This document shows, in pieces, positions 1 to 9,596 of a stretch of DNA of 51,583 bases. The notes beneath the pieces were generated by a model. That model was not told the origin of the DNA, did not search any database, and saw only the letters and a program-made list of their open reading frames with translations. The stretch comes from Chthoniobacteraceae bacterium (GTDB lineage: Bacteria; Verrucomicrobiota; Verrucomicrobiia; Chthoniobacterales; Chthoniobacteraceae): positions 1-51,583 of the forward strand of contig CANFNA010000002.1 in NCBI GenBank assembly GCA_947448395.1. Direction: 5' to 3'. Numbering within the stretch: position 1 is the stretch's first letter; every line of letters begins with the position of its first letter. Both the position numbers and the translations under genes were made by a program.

Positions 1-636
1 CGCTCAGGTTCCGGAAAAAGTGTTCTACTCAAACACCTCGTCGGACTTTTCAAACCCACCTCCGGCCAAGTGCTCATCGACGGAGAAGACATTTCCAAGC
101 TCCGGGAACGTCAACTCGGAGCCATCCGCAAAAAAGTCGGGATTCTTTTCCAAAGCGGCGCGCTCTTCGACTCCATGAACGTCGGCGAAAACATCGCGTT
201 TCCCCTCAAAGAATCCGGCTTGAAAGATCTGGAACAAATTCGCAAGCGAGTCGCGGAAGCCTTGGAGATGGTCGATCTTTCCGGGGAGGAGGAGAAAATG
301 CCGGAAAACCTCTCTGGCGGAATGCGAAAGCGCGTGGGACTCGCCCGCACCATCGTCTCACGGCCAGCCTGCATCCTTTATGATGAACCCACCACTGGCC
401 TCGATCCAATCGCCACAGACTCAATCAATCGACTCATCCGCCGCTTACAAAAAAAATTGAATGCCACCTCCATCGTGGTCACTCACGACATGAAAACTGC
501 CTTCCATACTGCGGACCGGATTGCCTTTCTCCATGAAGGACGGATTTACTTTAATGGAACCCCGACGGAACTTGAGCAAAGCACCGACCCAATCCTGAGA
601 AATTTTATCGAAGGCAACTCTGGAGAAACCGACTGA
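1..636 (+). CDS. mlaF: MlaF-type phospholipid ABC transporter ATPase (5' truncated)
   Basis: ATPase of an MCE/Mla-type ABC transporter that moves phospholipids between inner and outer membrane. The open frame runs in from the left edge, so the N-terminus lies outside the window; the first visible residues are the end of the Walker A loop (RSGSGKS). The ABC signature LSGGMRKRVGLAR, with Met-Arg-Lys after LSGG, is characteristic of the MlaF/Ttg2A group, and it is followed by Walker B (CILYDEPTTGLDP) and the switch histidine in VVTHD. The stop lies 3 bases before the MlaD gene, so the two are co-transcribed. The MlaE permease is not in the window and is presumably just upstream. The family call is firm; the transported lipid and the direction are inferred. 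Confidence 0.93.
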   Translation, partial: RSGSGKSVLLKHLVGLFKPTSGQVLIDGEDISKLRERQLGAIRKKVGILFQSGALFDSMNVGENIAFPLKESGLKDLEQIRKRVAEALEMVDLSGEEEKMPENLSGGMRKRVGLARTIVSRPACILYDEPTTGLDPIATDSINRLIRRLQKKLNATSIVVTHDMKTAFHTADRIAFLHEGRIYFNGTPTELEQSTDPILRNFIEGNSGETD

Positions 637-639
637 ATT

Positions 640-1512
640 ATGGGCACTGAACGAAAAGGCCGCACTGAGGTTTTGGTGGGGCTGTTCCTCTTTATCGGAC
701 TCGCCATCCTCGGCGCACTCGTCCTCACCTTCGGTCGCCTCGGACAGGGACTCTCCTCCCCCTACGAGCTGACCGTCCTGTTCCCCAATGCCAGCGGCTT
801 AGCCAACGGCGCGGATGTCCTCCTCTCCGGTGCCAAGATCGGGTTCGTTGGAGGCAGCCCCCAGCTAGTCGGGGATTCGTATCGGGTAGCAGTCCGCCTC
901 AAAATTCAAGGAGACATCCACGTTCCAAGAAAGAGCAAGTTCATGATCGGAAGCTCTAGCCTTCTCGGAGATAAGTTCGTCGATGTCGTCCCCTTGGACG
1001 AAATAGACGCCGGCGACTTCTGGCAATCGGGAGAAATTATTGAGGGCACTCGCTCGGGAGGGTTTGATGAACTCGCGGTTCGTGGGTCCGCCGTCATGGA
1101 TGACCTCTCGATCAGCCTCAAAAAAATCCAAACCATCACAAACAACCTCGACCAGCACCTGCTCAACGAAAGTTCTCTCAAAAACCTGCAGCAGAGCTTT
1201 GAAAACTTAAAGGACACTACCGAGTCTTTCAAAAAAGCCTCCGGATCACTCGACGGCGTCGTCGCCAAGGCCGATCGCGTTCTTACCGCCACCGAGGGCA
1301 CTATCAAGACTCTGGATGGCGCCGGCAAGGACCTGCAAAAACTCACCAAAAACGCAAATGAAGGCAAAGGCCCCATCGGCGTTTTGGTCAATGACAAGGA
1401 AACCGGAGAAAACTTGCGCTCTCTCATTTCCAATCTGCGTCGCTCTGGAATCCTCTTTTACAAGGATAAGCCACTCCTACCCGCCGAGGAGAAGAAGGAT
1501 AAACCCAAGTAA
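640..1512 (+). CDS. mlaD: MlaD/MCE-domain substrate-binding protein
   Basis: MCE-domain protein of 290 residues, the periplasmic lipid-binding part of the Mla-type transporter. Residues about 11-32 form one membrane anchor (VLVGLFLFIGLAILGALVL), followed by an MCE domain at about 41-118. The long C-terminal region, about 140-260, is polar and probably helical or coiled coil; in MCE proteins such tails form a channel across the periplasm. It starts 3 bases after the mlaF stop and has no close Shine-Dalgarno site, which suggests translational coupling. No mlaB or mlaC gene follows, so any partners are elsewhere. Confidence 0.92.
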   Translation: MGTERKGRTEVLVGLFLFIGLAILGALVLTFGRLGQGLSSPYELTVLFPNASGLANGADVLLSGAKIGFVGGSPQLVGDSYRVAVRLKIQGDIHVPRKSKFMIGSSSLLGDKFVDVVPLDEIDAGDFWQSGEIIEGTRSGGFDELAVRGSAVMDDLSISLKKIQTITNNLDQHLLNESSLKNLQQSFENLKDTTESFKKASGSLDGVVAKADRVLTATEGTIKTLDGAGKDLQKLTKNANEGKGPIGVLVNDKETGENLRSLISNLRRSGILFYKDKPLLPAEEKKDKPK

Positions 1513-1741
1513 ATCGAGGCAAAGGCTCGTACTCCCTGCGGGTTGTCTTACCTACCATCACACCCGCTAAAACTCGGGCGGTCCACCCCTCATGCCGATT
1601 CTCTCCAGCGCCTCACCCATCCGGCGGCTTCCATTGGTGCCATTCGTGCCCGCAGCCCCCTTCCCTGCGAACGCTCACCCTGCAGCACTCGCGCCCAAGG
1701 CCCAATACAATCGCGTTCTTCCGCCCCTCCTTCACACTCTC

Positions 1742-3064
1742 ATGCGTCCCGTCTTTTTCCTCATCGGCATCTCCTTTCTGTTCGTCCGTCCTGCGATCTC
1801 AGAACCGCTCGCCGTCCCCAATCCCCTCACCTTGGAGCAAGCCTACGATTTGACACTGGCCTCAGACCAAAACGTGCGCATCGCCTTCCTCGCCCTCAAA
1901 AAGGCGGATTTGCTCCCAATTAGCGCGCTCACCAAAATCACCCCGAGGCTCAACGGCAGCTACTCCTATTCGCGCTCGAGCACCGCAGCAGACCGCACTG
2001 CTGGGTCTATAGCCCGCTCTGACATAGGTAACGGTGAGCTCACGGTCACCCTCAGGCAACCTCTGCTAGATCTCTCCGTCTTTCCCGCAAGGCGACGCGG
2101 CAAAATCCAGATCGCATCCGCACAACTTGCACGACAATTCACGATCCGCGAGACCCTCTTCGGGGTCGCGGCCTCCTACTACGAGGTCCTCAAGCAGGAA
2201 CGTCTCTTGGAGGTAAACCGCCAGGCCCTAGAGCTAGCTTCCCAACAGGAAGATTTATCGCAGAAGAGAGCCGATGTCGGCGAAGTCACCCGCACCGATG
2301 TGCTGCGCGCTCAAGTAACGGTTGAAACCGCGCGCCGCGCGCTGATCTCCTCCGAAAACGCCCTCGAATTGCAGCGCAACACCCTCCGCAATATTCTCAA
2401 CCTTGCACCCGATGCTCCGTTGCATTTGCTGGAGCCAGCGGCTTACGAACCCAGTGAACGTTCTTTCGAAGATCTCCTTCAACAGGCTTGGCAAAAACGC
2501 GAAGACCTCCGCGAACGCGCCCTCGCTATCAAAGACGCCGAGGAAAGGCGCAACGAAATCCGCGCTCAATACGCTCCGACGTTGAACGCGGAAGTCGACC
2601 GATCCCTCGCCCGCAATTCAGGCACCAACTACCCCGGTCGTTCCGACTCTTGGTTTGCAGGAGTCACCGTCAATGTCCCTGTTTTCACCGGCGGCCAACG
2701 CGAAATCGACCTCGCCTCCTCACGCTACGATCAGGAACGCGTCACGCTCGAAAAGGAAACCCTAGGAAAAAACATCGAAGCCGAAGTCCGACAGGCTTGG
2801 CTCGGTGTGCGCGCTCTCAACGCATCCTTGCGTGCCGTCAACGTCCAGATCCAAGCCGCAGAACAGGGTTACAGCGACCTGCAAAACCAGTACCGCGCTG
2901 GAACTGCAAAAAGCGTGGATGTCCTCTCCGCTCTCAAGGACCTGAACTCAGTCAGGTCGGATCTCACCAGCCTGACATTTGATTATCAGGTCGCCCTTCG
3001 TTCCTTGGAACAGGTGACAGGCACCTTCCAAGAGCCCCGCGTCCAAAGCACCAAAGTGAAGTAG
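1742..3064 (+). CDS. TolC-family outer membrane efflux protein
   Basis: Outer membrane factor of a tripartite efflux pump, forming the exit channel and periplasmic tunnel. The protein is 440 residues with two long helical repeats of the OEP family (LTLEQAYDLTLASDQN near the N-terminus and a matching region in the second half) and a C-terminal stretch typical of TolC (YQVALRSLEQVTG). The frame is open upstream to 1592, but ATG 1742 is chosen because it begins a clear signal peptide (MRPVFFLIGISFLFVRPAIS) and follows a pyrimidine-rich leader; the longer N-terminus has no signal-like order. The macA-like gene starts 3 bases after the stop, so the channel belongs to the MacAB-like pump. The family is certain; the exported compound is unknown. 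Confidence 0.93.
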   Translation: MRPVFFLIGISFLFVRPAISEPLAVPNPLTLEQAYDLTLASDQNVRIAFLALKKADLLPISALTKITPRLNGSYSYSRSSTAADRTAGSIARSDIGNGELTVTLRQPLLDLSVFPARRRGKIQIASAQLARQFTIRETLFGVAASYYEVLKQERLLEVNRQALELASQQEDLSQKRADVGEVTRTDVLRAQVTVETARRALISSENALELQRNTLRNILNLAPDAPLHLLEPAAYEPSERSFEDLLQQAWQKREDLRERALAIKDAEERRNEIRAQYAPTLNAEVDRSLARNSGTNYPGRSDSWFAGVTVNVPVFTGGQREIDLASSRYDQERVTLEKETLGKNIEAEVRQAWLGVRALNASLRAVNVQIQAAEQGYSDLQNQYRAGTAKSVDVLSALKDLNSVRSDLTSLTFDYQVALRSLEQVTGTFQEPRVQSTKVK

Positions 3065-3067
3065 TTC

Positions 3068-4279
3068 ATGAAGAAACTCTTGTTTTTACTCTTTCTCGGA
3101 ACCGCCTCCGCAGCCGGTTGGTGGTTCTTCCTCCGGAAACCCAGCGAGAAGCCGGACTACGCAACTGCAACCATCCAAAAAGGCGATATTACGCAGATCG
3201 TCACCGCCACAGGTTCCCTTAAGCCGGTCATCAATGTCACCGTCGGTTGCCAAATCTCAGGAACCATCGCGGAACTAAAAGCCGACTTCAACAGCCCCGT
3301 AAAAGAAGGCCAGGTCCTTGCCCAACTCGATCCAGCCACCTACGACGCCATTGTCCTCCAAGCCCAAGGGGATTTAGCGAACGCTAAAGCCTCCCTCGAA
3401 CTCGCGGAACTCACCGCCCAGCGCAAAGAGGAACTCGTCCGCCAAAACGCAGCGGCCCAAGCGGACCTCGACACCGCCAATGCCTCGCTCCATCAAGCTC
3501 AAGCCAGTGTGCAAATTAAAGAAGCGGCTCTAAAACGCGCCCAAGTCGATCTCGCCCGCTGCACCATCTATTCCCCCATCGACGGCCTCGTCATCTCGCG
3601 CACCGTCGATATCGGACAAACCGTGGCCGCTTCCCTCAGTGCGCCCACCCTCTTCACCATCGCCAATGACATGACCAGTATGCAAATCGATGCTGCCGTC
3701 TCCGAGGCCGACGTCGGCACGGTTGCCGAAGGCCAAAACGTCGACTTCGCCGTGGACGCATTCCCCTACACCCCCTTCTCAGGCCGCGTGCTCCAAATCC
3801 GAAATTCCCCAGTCACCATCCAAAATGTGGTCACTTATGACGTGATCGTCGCCGTCGCCAACCCAGAGCTAAAACTCAAACCCGGCATGACCGCAAACGT
3901 CTCCATCACCGTTGCTCAACGAAAGGACGCTTTGCGTATTCCAAATGCCGCACTCCGTTTTAAACCACAGGATTCGACCGCATCAAGCGCGCCAGGAGCG
4001 CCCCCTCCACCTCCGCCGGCACCCTCCGAGAACGGATCAAAAAAGAAGGGGCAAAAGACAAATCGCCCCGAAAGGAAGGCTTATGTCTTGCGACCTGGGG
4101 TCGAGAAACCCCAGCAGGTGATGCTCAAACTCGGAATTACCGACAACTTGTACACCGAAGTGCTCGAGGGACTTTCCGAGGGTGACATCGTTGTCACCGC
4201 ACTCAAAAATCCAGCCCCAGCATCCCCTGTCATCAAGCCGGCTGTGAACCCTCTCGGCGGCCCACCGATGCGCCGCTAG
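3068..4279 (+). CDS. macA: MacA/HlyD-family periplasmic adaptor
   Basis: Membrane fusion protein that links the MacB-like transporter to the TolC-like channel. The 403 residues comprise an N-terminal membrane anchor (LLFLLFLGTASAAGWWFF), a biotinyl-lipoyl-like half with TIQKGDITQIVTATGSL, an alpha-helical hairpin rich in Ala, Glu and Gln (about 90-160), the second lipoyl half (CTIYSPIDGLVISR), and beta-barrel domains with LKPGMTANVSI. A proline-rich low-complexity insertion followed by a Lys-rich stretch (about residues 305-335) interrupts the C-terminal membrane-proximal domain and is unusual for MacA. The gene sits between the tolC-like gene and the macB pair and is clearly part of the same operon. 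Confidence 0.93.
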   Translation: MKKLLFLLFLGTASAAGWWFFLRKPSEKPDYATATIQKGDITQIVTATGSLKPVINVTVGCQISGTIAELKADFNSPVKEGQVLAQLDPATYDAIVLQAQGDLANAKASLELAELTAQRKEELVRQNAAAQADLDTANASLHQAQASVQIKEAALKRAQVDLARCTIYSPIDGLVISRTVDIGQTVAASLSAPTLFTIANDMTSMQIDAAVSEADVGTVAEGQNVDFAVDAFPYTPFSGRVLQIRNSPVTIQNVVTYDVIVAVANPELKLKPGMTANVSITVAQRKDALRIPNAALRFKPQDSTASSAPGAPPPPPPAPSENGSKKKGQKTNRPERKAYVLRPGVEKPQQVMLKLGITDNLYTEVLEGLSEGDIVVTALKNPAPASPVIKPAVNPLGGPPMRR

Positions 4280-4335
4280 CAACATCAAACGATTCAGCCT
4301 CTCGCGACTGTATCCTCGCACAAACTGTCTGATTC

Positions 4336-5103
4336 ATGACGCCCGTCCTGCAACTTGAGGAGATCTGGAAGACGTACGCCTCGGGCGACGTAGAAGTCCA
4401 CGCCGTACGCGGCGTCTCACTCCAAGTGCAATGCGGCGAATTTGTCGCGATCATGGGATCCAGCGGGTCTGGAAAATCAACAATGATGAACATCCTTGGA
4501 TGTCTAGATCGCCCCACAAAGGGACGCTACTTGCTCGATGGCGTCGATGTTTCAACATTGGATCGCGATCAAAGAGCGGACGTTCGAAACCAAAAAATCG
4601 GCTTTGTTTTCCAAGGCTTCAATTTGCTCACCCGAACCTCAGCCATTGAAAATGTTGAGCTGCCCATGATGTACGCTCGCGACTCGGTTTCTTCACGCGA
4701 GATGCGTCAGCGCTCAATGGAAGCACTCGAAATGGTCGGTCTCGCACAACGTTTCGACCATCATCCAAACCAACTCTCAGGCGGCCAACAACAGCGCGTT
4801 GCGATTGCAAGAGCGCTCGTCAACCGCCCATCCCTCATCCTCGCCGATGAGCCAACTGGAAACCTCGATAGCCGAACCTCCATTGAAATTATGGAGGTAT
4901 TTCAGACTCTGAACGACCGCGGGATCACCATCGTCATGGTGACCCACGAACCCGACATTGCCCGGTTTAACAAAAGGCAAATTGTCATGCGCGACGGACT
5001 CGTGCGCAGCGACGAACCCGTCCGCGACCGCCTTCTAGCACGAGAAGAACGCGAAGCCCTCCCTACCTTGACGGATCCAGCCCCCAGCATTTCCGCTCCA
5101 TGA
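4336..5103 (+). CDS. MacB/LolD-type ABC transporter ATPase
   Basis: ATPase of a MacB-type mechanotransmission ABC transporter, 255 residues. It has Walker A (GSSGSGKST), the signature [15 protein letters not shown], Walker B ([12 protein letters not shown]) and the H-loop VTHEPD. In E. coli MacB the ATPase and permease are one polypeptide; here they are separate genes. The stop overlaps the start of the permease gene by 4 bases (ATGA), typical of tight coupling. About 30 residues after the core domain form a charged C-terminal tail. It could also be called LolD-like, but the macA and tolC neighbours favour the MacAB role. Confidence 0.93.
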   Translation: MTPVLQLEEIWKTYASGDVEVHAVRGVSLQVQCGEFVAIMGSSGSGKSTMMNILGCLDRPTKGRYLLDGVDVSTLDRDQRADVRNQKIGFVFQGFNLLTRTSAIENVELPMMYARDSVSSREMRQRSMEALEMVGLAQRFDHHPNQLSGGQQQRVAIARALVNRPSLILADEPTGNLDSRTSIEIMEVFQTLNDRGITIVMVTHEPDIARFNKRQIVMRDGLVRSDEPVRDRLLAREEREALPTLTDPAPSISAP

Positions 5104-6317
5104 CCCTCTTCGCCACGTTCCGACTCGCCTTGCGAGCGCTGCAACGCAACAAGCTGCGATCCATCCTCACCATGCTCGGGATTGTCATAGGCGTCGGCGC
5201 AGTCGTTGCAATGGTCGGCATCGGCAATGGCGCAAAGTCACAGGTGGAGGCTCAAATCGCTACACTCGGTCAAAACATGGTGATGGTTTACCCTGGGAGC
5301 TATTCGCAAGCCGGCGTCCACTCTGGAGCCGGAGGCGCCGGCACCCTGAAACTCGAAGATGCCAAGGCGATCGAATCTGAGATAGTCGACGCAATCGCTG
5401 TCAGCCCAGGGGTCCGAACCAGTGCCCAAGTTGGGTACGGCAATCAAAACTGGCAAACCTCGGTCAACGGAGAAGCACCAGAGTATTTTGAAATCCGCCA
5501 ATGGGAAATTGTCTCCGGCGGCAGTTTCACCGACCAAGACGTCCGGAGTGCGGCAAAAGTCGGAGTCATCGGCCAAACTGTGGCCACTCAACTCTTCGGA
5601 GAAGAAGATCCTCTCGGACAAATCATTCGCATCCGAAACGTTCCCTTTCAAGTTGTTGGCGTCCTTAAGCCAAAGGGCACGTCCGTCATGGGGAGCGATC
5701 AGGACGATGTCATCATCGTTCCTTACACAACCGCCATGAAACGCCTCATCGGAAGCACTCTGCTGCGAATGATCAGTGTCCAGGCCAGCAGCGAAGAGCG
5801 AACCACAGCCGTCGTACAGGGAATCACCGACCTGCTCCGCCAACGACACCGCCTGAACTCGGACCGCGAAAACGACTTCATCGTGCGTAGTCAGCAAGAG
5901 ATTGCAGAAATGGCCACGGCCACCTCCAAAGTCCTCCGCCTCCTCCTCGGAGCGATTGCAAGCGTCTCACTCGTCGTGGGCGGAATCGGTATCATGAATA
6001 TCATGCTCGTGAGCGTAACCGAACGCACTCGGGAAATCGGTATCCGCATCGCCCTCGGAGCCCATGGCTCGGACATCCTTAGCCAGTTTTTGATCGAGTC
6101 CGTCACCCTCAGCTCGTTAGGGGGAGTCATTGGCATTCTCCTTGGGCTGGGAACCTCCAGCCTGCTGTCTCGATTCGCCGGTTGGCCCACATTGACATCA
6201 CCAGACGCCATCGTCGTCGCCTTTCTTTTCAGCGCCGCCGTCGGAGTCTTTTTCGGACTCTATCCGGCGCGAAAAGCCGCGGCTCTCGACCCCATAGACG
6301 CCCTTCGCTACGAATAA
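5100..6317 (+). CDS. MacB-type ABC transporter permease (FtsX/MacB_PCD)
   Basis: Permease partner of the preceding ATPase, 405 residues. It shows the MacB/FtsX layout: an N-terminal helix (SILTMLGIVIGVGAVVAMVGIGNG), a large periplasmic MacB_PCD domain from about residue 45 to 270, and three C-terminal helices that include SLVVGGIGIMNIMLVSV and the conserved ERTREIGIRIALGA. The C-terminus GLYPARKAAALDPIDALRYE is typical of the family. The start overlaps the ATPase stop by 4 bases. This closes the probable tolC-macA-macB operon. Substrates of such pumps include macrolides, peptides and siderophores; nothing here says which applies. Confidence 0.93.
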   Translation: MTLFATFRLALRALQRNKLRSILTMLGIVIGVGAVVAMVGIGNGAKSQVEAQIATLGQNMVMVYPGSYSQAGVHSGAGGAGTLKLEDAKAIESEIVDAIAVSPGVRTSAQVGYGNQNWQTSVNGEAPEYFEIRQWEIVSGGSFTDQDVRSAAKVGVIGQTVATQLFGEEDPLGQIIRIRNVPFQVVGVLKPKGTSVMGSDQDDVIIVPYTTAMKRLIGSTLLRMISVQASSEERTTAVVQGITDLLRQRHRLNSDRENDFIVRSQQEIAEMATATSKVLRLLLGAIASVSLVVGGIGIMNIMLVSVTERTREIGIRIALGAHGSDILSQFLIESVTLSSLGGVIGILLGLGTSSLLSRFAGWPTLTSPDAIVVAFLFSAAVGVFFGLYPARKAAALDPIDALRYE

Positions 6318-6394
6318 GACTCACTGGGAAAGCGCTTCGGCATCCCATGCTCAACCCCGCAATCTAGCCGGCCGGAAACAAGCTTGCCCCGGGC

Positions 6395-6450
6395 AAAAAA
6401 CAGGCCGCTTCACACACTCAAAGCTGAGCGCAGGAAGCGGCCGTTTCTGA
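6395..6450 (-). terminator. Rho-independent terminator between convergent genes
   Basis: Perfect 9-bp inverted repeat GGCCGCTTC (6403-6411) and GAAGCGGCC (6434-6442). Read on the minus strand the stem is followed by a run of six T (6395-6400), so it fits a terminator for the cytochrome protein gene. The plus side has only GTTTCT after the stem, so termination of the macB operon there would be weaker. Confidence 0.7.
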
Positions 6451-6461
6451 AAGCTCTCCGT

Positions 6462-9400
6462 CTAGTTCAAGTAGGCCGCCTCGTTGCAGAACATCAAGGC
6501 CTGCACCAGCGTTTCCCACGGAGACAGAGCGCCGCGCTGTACCAAAGCACCCTCATTCGAGATCGCCTTTTTGGCATCCACGCTGTTCCTGGCTCGTTGA
6601 AGCTCAGCCTCCGCACGCTTCATTGCACCTGCGGCAACCGGCGCAACTGCAGCTTGAACCACGGCTTGGTTCTTTGCCTCTTTCTGGAGGAAATCCACAG
6701 CCATCTTGAACTCTTCCGCGCTTGGAGTCCTCCCAAGCACAATCTGGAAGATCATGAGAATACCGGCCGTTGAGTTCTTCTCCACGGCAATCTTCTGAAC
6801 CACTTCCGGACGTTGCACCACTCGCTTTGCGAGGCTCACCGTGAATGGGCTGTTCATCAGAAACAAAGCCTGCTGCGGAACGATACTCGTGGTCCTCTTC
6901 GTATTGGGTTCCAACGGCGTTGACATGTCAAACTGCATCAACAGGTCAGGCACGTTGGCGCGGTCGATGTAGCCATAAACCGAACGCCGATAGGAATACG
7001 GCTCACTAATGAGGTTCACAGGAGGCCCGTACATCTTGTTGTCTACTAACCCGCCCATCGTGATCAACGAATCGCGGAAAGCTTCGAAATCCAACCGGCG
7101 AACATTCGCACGCCACAACAACGAATTGGCCGCATCCATCTTCTGCTGCTGCTCCATATTGGGACTGCGACTGCTCTGTTGATAAACATTCGAGAGCATA
7201 ATGGCCTTGTGCAAAGCCTTCACCGACCAACCGGGCTTGCCTTGTCCATAGTCGTCCATGAACCAAGCCGAGAGGTAATCTAGCAATTCAGGATGCGTCG
7301 GCGTCCCAGCCTGATTCCCAAGATCATCTGGGGTGCGCACCAACCCTTCTCCAAAATGGTACATCCAAATCCGATTCACCATGACCCGTGCGGTGAGCGG
7401 ATTGGACTTGCTCGCAATCGCCTTCGCCATCTCGTAACGACCGCTACCAAGTTCAAAAGGCTCAGGCTCCGCATCCCCCGAAAGAACTTCAATGAAACGT
7501 CGAGGAACGATCGTCGCAGTCGCTTCATCCTTGGGCTTATTGCCGCGCGGATAAATTGGAGAGTCCACCAGCTTATCCTTCGGGAGATCCTCCAAAACCA
7601 TCGCTCGCACCGGCCCTCCGCGAGAAGTCAGCTTCAACTCGTTGATCTTGCTGACTCCAGAGCGTCTTTCCAACTGAGGCCCGCCTCCAAGCACTCCCCA
7701 GTGTGTAATTTCTTCCTGAATTCTCAGTACGCTCAGGTCAGATCCCGCTACCAGCCTCTTCGGAAAAACAACCAACTCCATCAACGGCCGATCTTCCGAG
7801 TTCGCAACATCCGTTTCCGGATCTGCGATTTTTTTGAATAAATCCCCAGCTTTCGCCAAATCCGCTACCGGATCAGCCTTCGGATCCGCACTCGGCCCGA
7901 GAAGCGGCTCCACCTTCTCGCGATAGAATTTTTCAAACAAAGCAGCCACCGTGGCGACATCGTTTGGGAGGTTCCCCCCCGCCTTCCGAAGAAAATCAAT
8001 CACGACCGGATTAAACCCAGAATCCTTCGCATCCCGCTCCAACATCCGCTTCACGCTAAACTCTCGGTCCTCCTTGGATCCGATGAGCGCAAGGAAAGGG
8101 CCGAAAACCGGATCGCGTCGATTGGAATGCCTCAACACGGAACTGTTGAGCAGCCCTCCAATCCCAGGAGCCAGCTTGTACTTGGCCGTGATTTCATTCG
8201 CCTTCTTGAGGGCCTCAGCATCCCCAGCCTGACGGAGGTAATAAGCTCCTTCAAAGTACGCCCCGGGATTCGCTTTAAACTCGGCAGCAAACTCCCTCTG
8301 CATCTGGAATAAAGTCGCAAAAGCATATTTCTCCAACTGCTCGTTTTTCAGTTCAAAGTCCTTGTACTCCTTGGAGTTTGGATCCCCCGCAATCACCGGC
8401 CCCTCACGAGGCTCCACCGTACTCGCAAAGACACCACGGAGAGCGTAGTAATCCGCCTGCTTGATCGGGTCGAACTTGTGATCATGACACCGTGCACACG
8501 CGATCGTCAGACCCAGAAAGCCACGACCAACGACATCAATGCGGTCATTGATAATATCGTCTTTGTCCTGAAACCGCTGACCCACCGTGAGGAACCCAAG
8601 AGCAGCCAAATTCGCCTTGTCATTGTTAGGCACCTTGTCAGCGGCCAACTGATTCATAACAAACTGGTCATAAGGCATATCATCGTTAATCGCCTTGATG
8701 ACCCAATCGCGGTACGCCCATGCATAGGCATATCGGAAATCCTGATCCTGAATTTCACTCAGAGAACCCGTTGTGTCAGAATAACGCGCGGTATCCAGCC
8801 AGTGCCTCGCCCAGCGCTCGCCATAAGCAGGCGAATCCAAAAGCGAATCGACCACCCTCCTAAACGCATCGGGCGAGGGGTCATTCGTAAACGCCTGAAT
8901 CTGCTTCGGACTCGGAGGCATCCCAATCAGATCAAAATAGGCACGCCTCAGGAGCGCCTCCTTCTTCGTGCGCTGTTCCGCCAAACTCCCCGTTTCCGGA
9001 GGGTCGCCAGGAAGCATCCCCTTTTCCTCAATCTTTGCGAGGATGAACCGGTCGACGGAATTTTTGCACCAGCTATCATTCTTCGGTTTGGGCACTGCCG
9101 GCCGCGTCACGGGCTGGAAACCCCAGTGATCCTTCTTACTCCACTTCGGGCCGGAAGATCCCTCACGAGGATCGGGAGCGCCCATCGAAACCCACTGCTT
9201 GAAAATCGATATTTGCTCATCCGTTAGCTTCTTCTTAGGAGGCATTTGCAAGTCATCTGCCCACTCAATCGCTTTCACCACAGCACTTCCAGACACATCC
9301 CCCGGCTTGAGTGAAACCCCATTTTCCCCGCCCTTCAGAAAGTCCGCCCGGGTGTCCATGTTGAGCCCTCCCTTCACCTTCCCCTTTTCCTGCGAATGGC

Positions 9401-9560
9401 ATTCCAAACAATGATTCACCAGCATCGGCCGGATCTTGTTCTCGAAAAAATCTACGTGCTCAGGCGGCAGCGGCGCACTTTCAGCCGCAAACAGCGGCGC
9501 GCTTGCCACGGAGCCAAGAGCCAGCAGAGCCAGAGTGGGATAAAACTTCGGGAGATTCAT
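6462..9560 (-). CDS. Secreted PSCyt1/DUF1549/DUF1553 cytochrome c protein
   Basis: Large secreted protein (1032 residues) of a family expanded in Planctomycetes and Verrucomicrobia. A signal peptide (residues 1-25, cleavage near PLFAAES) precedes a PSCyt1 cytochrome c domain with the heme motif CLECH (51-55) and a likely axial Met in LQMPPKK (Met108). A DUF1549 (PSCyt2) domain follows at about 165-385, with a second CxxCH motif CARCHDHKFDP (357-361), and the C-terminal half is DUF1553. The biochemical role of the family is not established; such genes are often found with sulfatases and carbohydrate-degrading genes. The usual DUF1501 partner gene is not adjacent here. The start has no Shine-Dalgarno site but gives an ideal signal peptide. 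A two-palindrome element lies 37-62 bases upstream. Confidence 0.93.
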   Translation of the reverse strand: MNLPKFYPTLALLALGSVASAPLFAAESAPLPPEHVDFFENKIRPMLVNHCLECHSQEKGKVKGGLNMDTRADFLKGGENGVSLKPGDVSGSAVVKAIEWADDLQMPPKKKLTDEQISIFKQWVSMGAPDPREGSSGPKWSKKDHWGFQPVTRPAVPKPKNDSWCKNSVDRFILAKIEEKGMLPGDPPETGSLAEQRTKKEALLRRAYFDLIGMPPSPKQIQAFTNDPSPDAFRRVVDSLLDSPAYGERWARHWLDTARYSDTTGSLSEIQDQDFRYAYAWAYRDWVIKAINDDMPYDQFVMNQLAADKVPNNDKANLAALGFLTVGQRFQDKDDIINDRIDVVGRGFLGLTIACARCHDHKFDPIKQADYYALRGVFASTVEPREGPVIAGDPNSKEYKDFELKNEQLEKYAFATLFQMQREFAAEFKANPGAYFEGAYYLRQAGDAEALKKANEITAKYKLAPGIGGLLNSSVLRHSNRRDPVFGPFLALIGSKEDREFSVKRMLERDAKDSGFNPVVIDFLRKAGGNLPNDVATVAALFEKFYREKVEPLLGPSADPKADPVADLAKAGDLFKKIADPETDVANSEDRPLMELVVFPKRLVAGSDLSVLRIQEEITHWGVLGGGPQLERRSGVSKINELKLTSRGGPVRAMVLEDLPKDKLVDSPIYPRGNKPKDEATATIVPRRFIEVLSGDAEPEPFELGSGRYEMAKAIASKSNPLTARVMVNRIWMYHFGEGLVRTPDDLGNQAGTPTHPELLDYLSAWFMDDYGQGKPGWSVKALHKAIMLSNVYQQSSRSPNMEQQQKMDAANSLLWRANVRRLDFEAFRDSLITMGGLVDNKMYGPPVNLISEPYSYRRSVYGYIDRANVPDLLMQFDMSTPLEPNTKRTTSIVPQQALFLMNSPFTVSLAKRVVQRPEVVQKIAVEKNSTAGILMIFQIVLGRTPSAEEFKMAVDFLQKEAKNQAVVQAAVAPVAAGAMKRAEAELQRARNSVDAKKAISNEGALVQRGALSPWETLVQALMFCNEAAYLN

Positions 9561-9596
9561 AAGCCGAAAAATAAGGAAGCAATGGAGGAACTTTAG

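Noticed and set aside
5238-5897. Open minus-strand frame of 219 codons
   Set aside because: Antisense to the macB permease gene; no family resemblance.
8478-9227. Open plus-strand frame of 249 codons
   Set aside because: It is antisense to the DUF1549 region of the cytochrome protein; composition is Arg-rich shadow sequence with no recognisable domain.
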